IMG/VR virus record: IMGVR_UViG_3300001450_005500
Location: 66,224 to 92,459 of that record
Origin: a virus
Length of the DNA stretch: 26,236 nucleotides
Direction: 5' to 3' (one strand)
Positions 24,776 through 26,236 of the stretch are shown here, one piece after another. The notes under the pieces are model-generated. The model searched no databases. It had not been told where the DNA came from and worked only from the letters and a program-made list of their open reading frames with translations. The translations under genes and the position numbers were made by a program. Position 1 is the stretch's first letter, and every line of letters starts with the position of its first letter.

Positions 24776-24881
24776 GAGAGATGAGTCGAACCAGACCGAT
24801 AACGAGGAAAACCCTCTTTAGCATGTTATCTATGTGTAGTAACCCTTGGCATAGGATTTAACTACTGTGTGCTCATCTCTC
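24776..24881 (-). ncRNA. Branched structured element B
   Basis: A perfect 10-bp closing stem (24776-24785 with 24872-24881). On the minus strand it encloses two hairpins: GTAGTtAA pairing with TTACTAC, and GATAAC pairing with GTTATC with an inner GAGG-GTTTT-CCTC. It is followed by AACTTTTTCTT, a fair T tract. The result is a three-way-junction shape about 106 nt long. It is not a tRNA: the T-loop-like GGTTCGA lacks a pairing T stem. It may be a small RNA ending in a terminator, or a folded DNA site. Confidence 0.5.
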
Positions 24882-24893
24882 TTCTTTTAGTTT

Positions 24894-24968
24894 AAGGACC
24901 CGCTTAGCGTTGTTAGCCATTGAGACTGGATCATTCAGTCAATGAACAGGTATTGCTTTGGGGTCCTT
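24894..24968 (-). ncRNA. Rod-like structured element C
   Basis: An 8-bp outer stem (24894-24901 with 24961-24968) and, on the minus strand, an inner rod TGTT-CATTG-ACTG pairing with CAGT-CAATG-AACA with bulges CT and GCT, around an AATGATC loop. It is 75 nt long, starting 9 nt after the DnaA-like stop. It lacks a T tract on the minus strand (GGGTCCTTAAAC), so a simple terminator is less likely. Strand unproven. Confidence 0.45.
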
Positions 24969-24977
24969 TCAGTTACA

Positions 24978-25421
24978 TTAATACGTAAGTACTGCCTCTT
25001 TTATAAGAGTCATTGCATCACGTAATTGTTCATTTTCTACTTGTAAAGTATCAATTTTAATATGCGCTATACTTAATTTGTCATCTACAGTTAATAATTT
25101 ATCAGCCATAAATGGTTTATCAGTAAAGGTATTACTTATAAGATCAAACATTCTTCTATAAGTCTTGTCTACTTTATATAGATCTTTGTGTGTCCTGCTA
25201 TAATGTATAATAGAACTATGATCTCTATTTAAAAGATCACCTACTTCTACTGTACTTAATAATAATTTTTCTCTAGCAATAACAGCAAACATAGTTTTAG
25301 ATTCTACATACGCTCTCTTTCTAGTTCTAGATATCATCTCTTGCTTTGAAATGCCGAATACATTAGTAACTATTCTAAATAATTTATTAATGCTTTGCGT
25401 CTCGTCATAAATTTTGTTCAT
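24978..25421 (-). CDS. DnaA domain IV-like DNA-binding protein
   Basis: A 147-aa protein made only of a DnaA-C-terminal-type helix-turn-helix plus a C-terminal coiled coil. The DnaA signature is clear: FRIVTNVFGISKQEMISRTR (residues about 15-34), then KRAYVESKTMFAVIAREKL, then DLLNRDHSSIIHY, matching the RDHSTV box that reads DnaA boxes. There is no AAA+ ATPase domain, so it cannot melt DNA alone. It may mark the phage origin or compete for host DnaA sites. I use ATG 25421; an in-frame TTG at 25430 is possible but less likely. The folded region 24776-24968 lies directly downstream. Confidence 0.85.
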   Translation of the reverse strand: MNKIYDETQSINKLFRIVTNVFGISKQEMISRTRKRAYVESKTMFAVIAREKLLLSTVEVGDLLNRDHSSIIHYSRTHKDLYKVDKTYRRMFDLISNTFTDKPFMADKLLTVDDKLSIAHIKIDTLQVENEQLRDAMTLIKEAVLTY

Positions 25422-25436
25422 AATAATCAATTTTAA

Positions 25437-26000
25437 TTAAGATATTTGAAATCCACCCGATTCTTTTGCAAACTTTGCAAACTGTAACGCATTTTCCACA
25501 CTAAAAGGATATGATGCAGCCCATGCCTCACGTTTACCTGTTCCTTCGCAACCATTACATTTTCCTTTTACATGTTCATCATCACGTTTACCTGTGCCGT
25601 TACAATGCATACAATCTTCTTTATCTAGTTTAGCAATAGCTTCTTCATACCCTTGAGCATACTTATCAAGAGCACCACTCTTATTCTCTTTCATTATACG
25701 TGCAGCTATCTTAATACCTTTAGTTTTAGATATAGTATCAAAGTTATTCCAAGTACCTTTAACCATATCTTTTTGAGTTAATATATCATGACATATATTA
25801 CATACATATGTCCATAGTGGTCTCCACCACCATGCATTGTTTCTAAAATATATACCAGGATTAACTTTTTCATGTTCATCCCAAGCAATCGTATAAGCTT
25901 CTCTAAGATCTGGAGTAACAGTAGACCAATGATTGTCTTTTAAAATCTTAGGCTCTGGCTGGTTAATTTTAGGTGCCACCCCGTGTAGATCAAATCCCAT
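25437..26000 (-). CDS. Phage protein with DnaJ-type zinc-finger repeats (187 aa)
   Basis: Two CxxCxGTGK repeats, CMHCNGTGKR and CNGCEGTGKR (residues about 131-158), form a DnaJ-like zinc-binding module. The N-terminal part contains the phage-typical GIYFRNNAWWWRPLWTYV (residues 48-65) and CNIC. No J domain is present, so it is not a full co-chaperone. Such proteins recur in phage early regions, but their role is unknown; protein binding through the zinc module is likely. It starts 29 nt after the tmRNA 3' end and is probably in the same minus-strand transcription unit as the DnaA-like gene that follows. Confidence 0.8.
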   Translation of the reverse strand: MGFDLHGVAPKINQPEPKILKDNHWSTVTPDLREAYTIAWDEHEKVNPGIYFRNNAWWWRPLWTYVCNICHDILTQKDMVKGTWNNFDTISKTKGIKIAARIMKENKSGALDKYAQGYEEAIAKLDKEDCMHCNGTGKRDDEHVKGKCNGCEGTGKREAWAASYPFSVENALQFAKFAKESGGFQIS

Positions 26001-26029
26001 AATAATAGTTTTAAATAGTTAATAAAAAG

Positions 26030-26236
26030 TGGAGGTGGTGGGTTTCGAACCCACGTCCATACTGTATCCACATAAATAGATGTACAAGCTTTTAAGTAAT
26101 TGACTATATTTTTCTAGAGTTACACATTACTTACGTGCTCTCTTTACTACGGTATTTCGCTTAGTCAAGCGAAACAGACCTGAAGCTCCTAGAGCTAATT
26201 AGGCCATCTTTGTATTAAGTGACAAATTACCAAAAA
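26030..26236 (-). ncRNA. ssrA: Transfer-messenger RNA (tmRNA), 3' part; runs off the right edge
   Basis: On the minus strand the end reads GGAC, then a perfect T arm (GTGGG TTCGAAA CCCAC), then the acceptor 3' strand CACCTCC and discriminator A at 26030. This is the diagnostic GGAC-T-arm-CUCCA end of tmRNA rather than of a tRNA. CCA is not encoded (CAC then TTTTT), so the host must add it. Upstream is the strong hairpin TTTCGCTT-GACT-AAGCGAAA (26156-26175 region) expected of a pseudoknot after the tag. In the open frame the tag ends ...SLNTKMA with TAA at 26201-26199. About 170 nt follow the tag stop, fewer than E. coli's, suggesting fewer pseudoknots. The 5' half, resume codon and alanine acceptor 5' strand lie beyond the window. 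It would rescue stalled ribosomes during infection. Confidence 0.85.

Larger units (their letters stand above)
24734..24977. other. Non-coding region with two folded elements, possible origin
   Basis: A 244-nt gap without a credible gene on either strand, the longest in the minus-strand operons. It contains elements B (24776-24881) and C (24894-24968) back to back, and an A/T-rich leader (24734-24775) before the 173-aa gene. The gene on its other side encodes a DnaA-domain-IV-like DNA-binding protein. No canonical DnaA boxes (TTATCCACA) are seen. Confidence 0.55.

Noticed and set aside
24776-24881. tRNA gene (closing stem GAGAGAT/ATCTCTC with nearby GGTTCGA on the minus strand)
   Set aside because: The T-loop-like sequence has no pairing T stem, there is no proper D arm, and the closing stem continues to 10 bp without tRNA spacing.
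24734-24977. DnaA boxes near the DnaA-like gene
   Set aside because: The nearest match (TTATCTATG) differs from TTATCCACA at too many positions to count.
24978-25430. TTG start at 25430 for the DnaA-like gene
   Set aside because: An ATG nine bases further in is the more usual start, and all other clear starts here are ATG.
1-26236. CRISPR array, insertion sequence or integrase
   Set aside because: No regularly spaced repeats, no transposase or integrase motifs and no terminal repeats were seen.

Overview
This AT-rich window looks like a piece of a sizeable lytic-type bacteriophage genome. It is densely packed, with many 1-20 nt gene overlaps. It carries a full phage DNA-replication and recombination set, no chromosomal housekeeping genes, and two giant genes running towards the replication block. 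The host is probably a Bacteroidota bacterium. Start codons are preceded by A/T-rich tracts rather than Shine-Dalgarno sequences. Two gene-upstream regions carry the Bacteroidota promoter pattern TTG-N20-TAnnTTTG with identical spacing. The layout (replication genes on one strand converging on giant, partly zincin-like genes on the other) recalls crAss-like phages of marine Bacteroidota, but that placement is inference: no capsid, portal, terminase or RNA polymerase gene is visible here.

Region 1 (1-7508, + strand) holds the 3' part of a giant gene with an HExxH metallopeptidase signature, followed 3 nt later by a second giant gene (1355 aa) with coiled-coil and hydrophobic segments. Both are probably virion or ejected proteins. 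A strong bidirectional hairpin terminator at 7541-7570 separates them from the convergent minus-strand genes.

Region 2 (7627-14593, - strand) is the accessory and metabolic half. In transcription order it has a MoxR-type AAA+ ATPase, a VWA-domain protein with a complete MIDAS, a DUF1599/Nmad1 protein, a 43-aa membrane protein missed by size cut-offs, a spore-photoproduct-lyase-family radical SAM protein, two small unknown genes, an adenosylcobalamin-dependent (class II) ribonucleotide reductase, and a ParB/sulfiredoxin-fold protein that appears to be split by a +1 frameshift at CTT-TAA-A. Hairpin terminators follow both the MoxR and VWA genes.

Region 3 (14611-25421, - strand) is the replication and recombination operon: a DnaA-domain-IV-like DNA-binding protein, an unknown 173-aa protein, family A DNA polymerase, SF2 helicase, a putative helicase loader, DnaB-type helicase, DUF3846 protein, Sak4-like ATPase, an acidic-tailed protein, SSB, TOPRIM primase, RusA-type resolvase and a PD-(D/E)XK nuclease. 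Two intergenic gaps (17205-17302 and 24734-24977) contain no genes but three long, well-paired inverted-repeat structures that could be small RNAs or, for the latter pair, part of an origin.

Region 4 (26030-26236, - strand, running off the right edge) is the 3' part of a phage-encoded tmRNA. Its T-arm and acceptor 3' strand are clear. The visible tag reading frame appears to end in NTKMA rather than the usual LAA.
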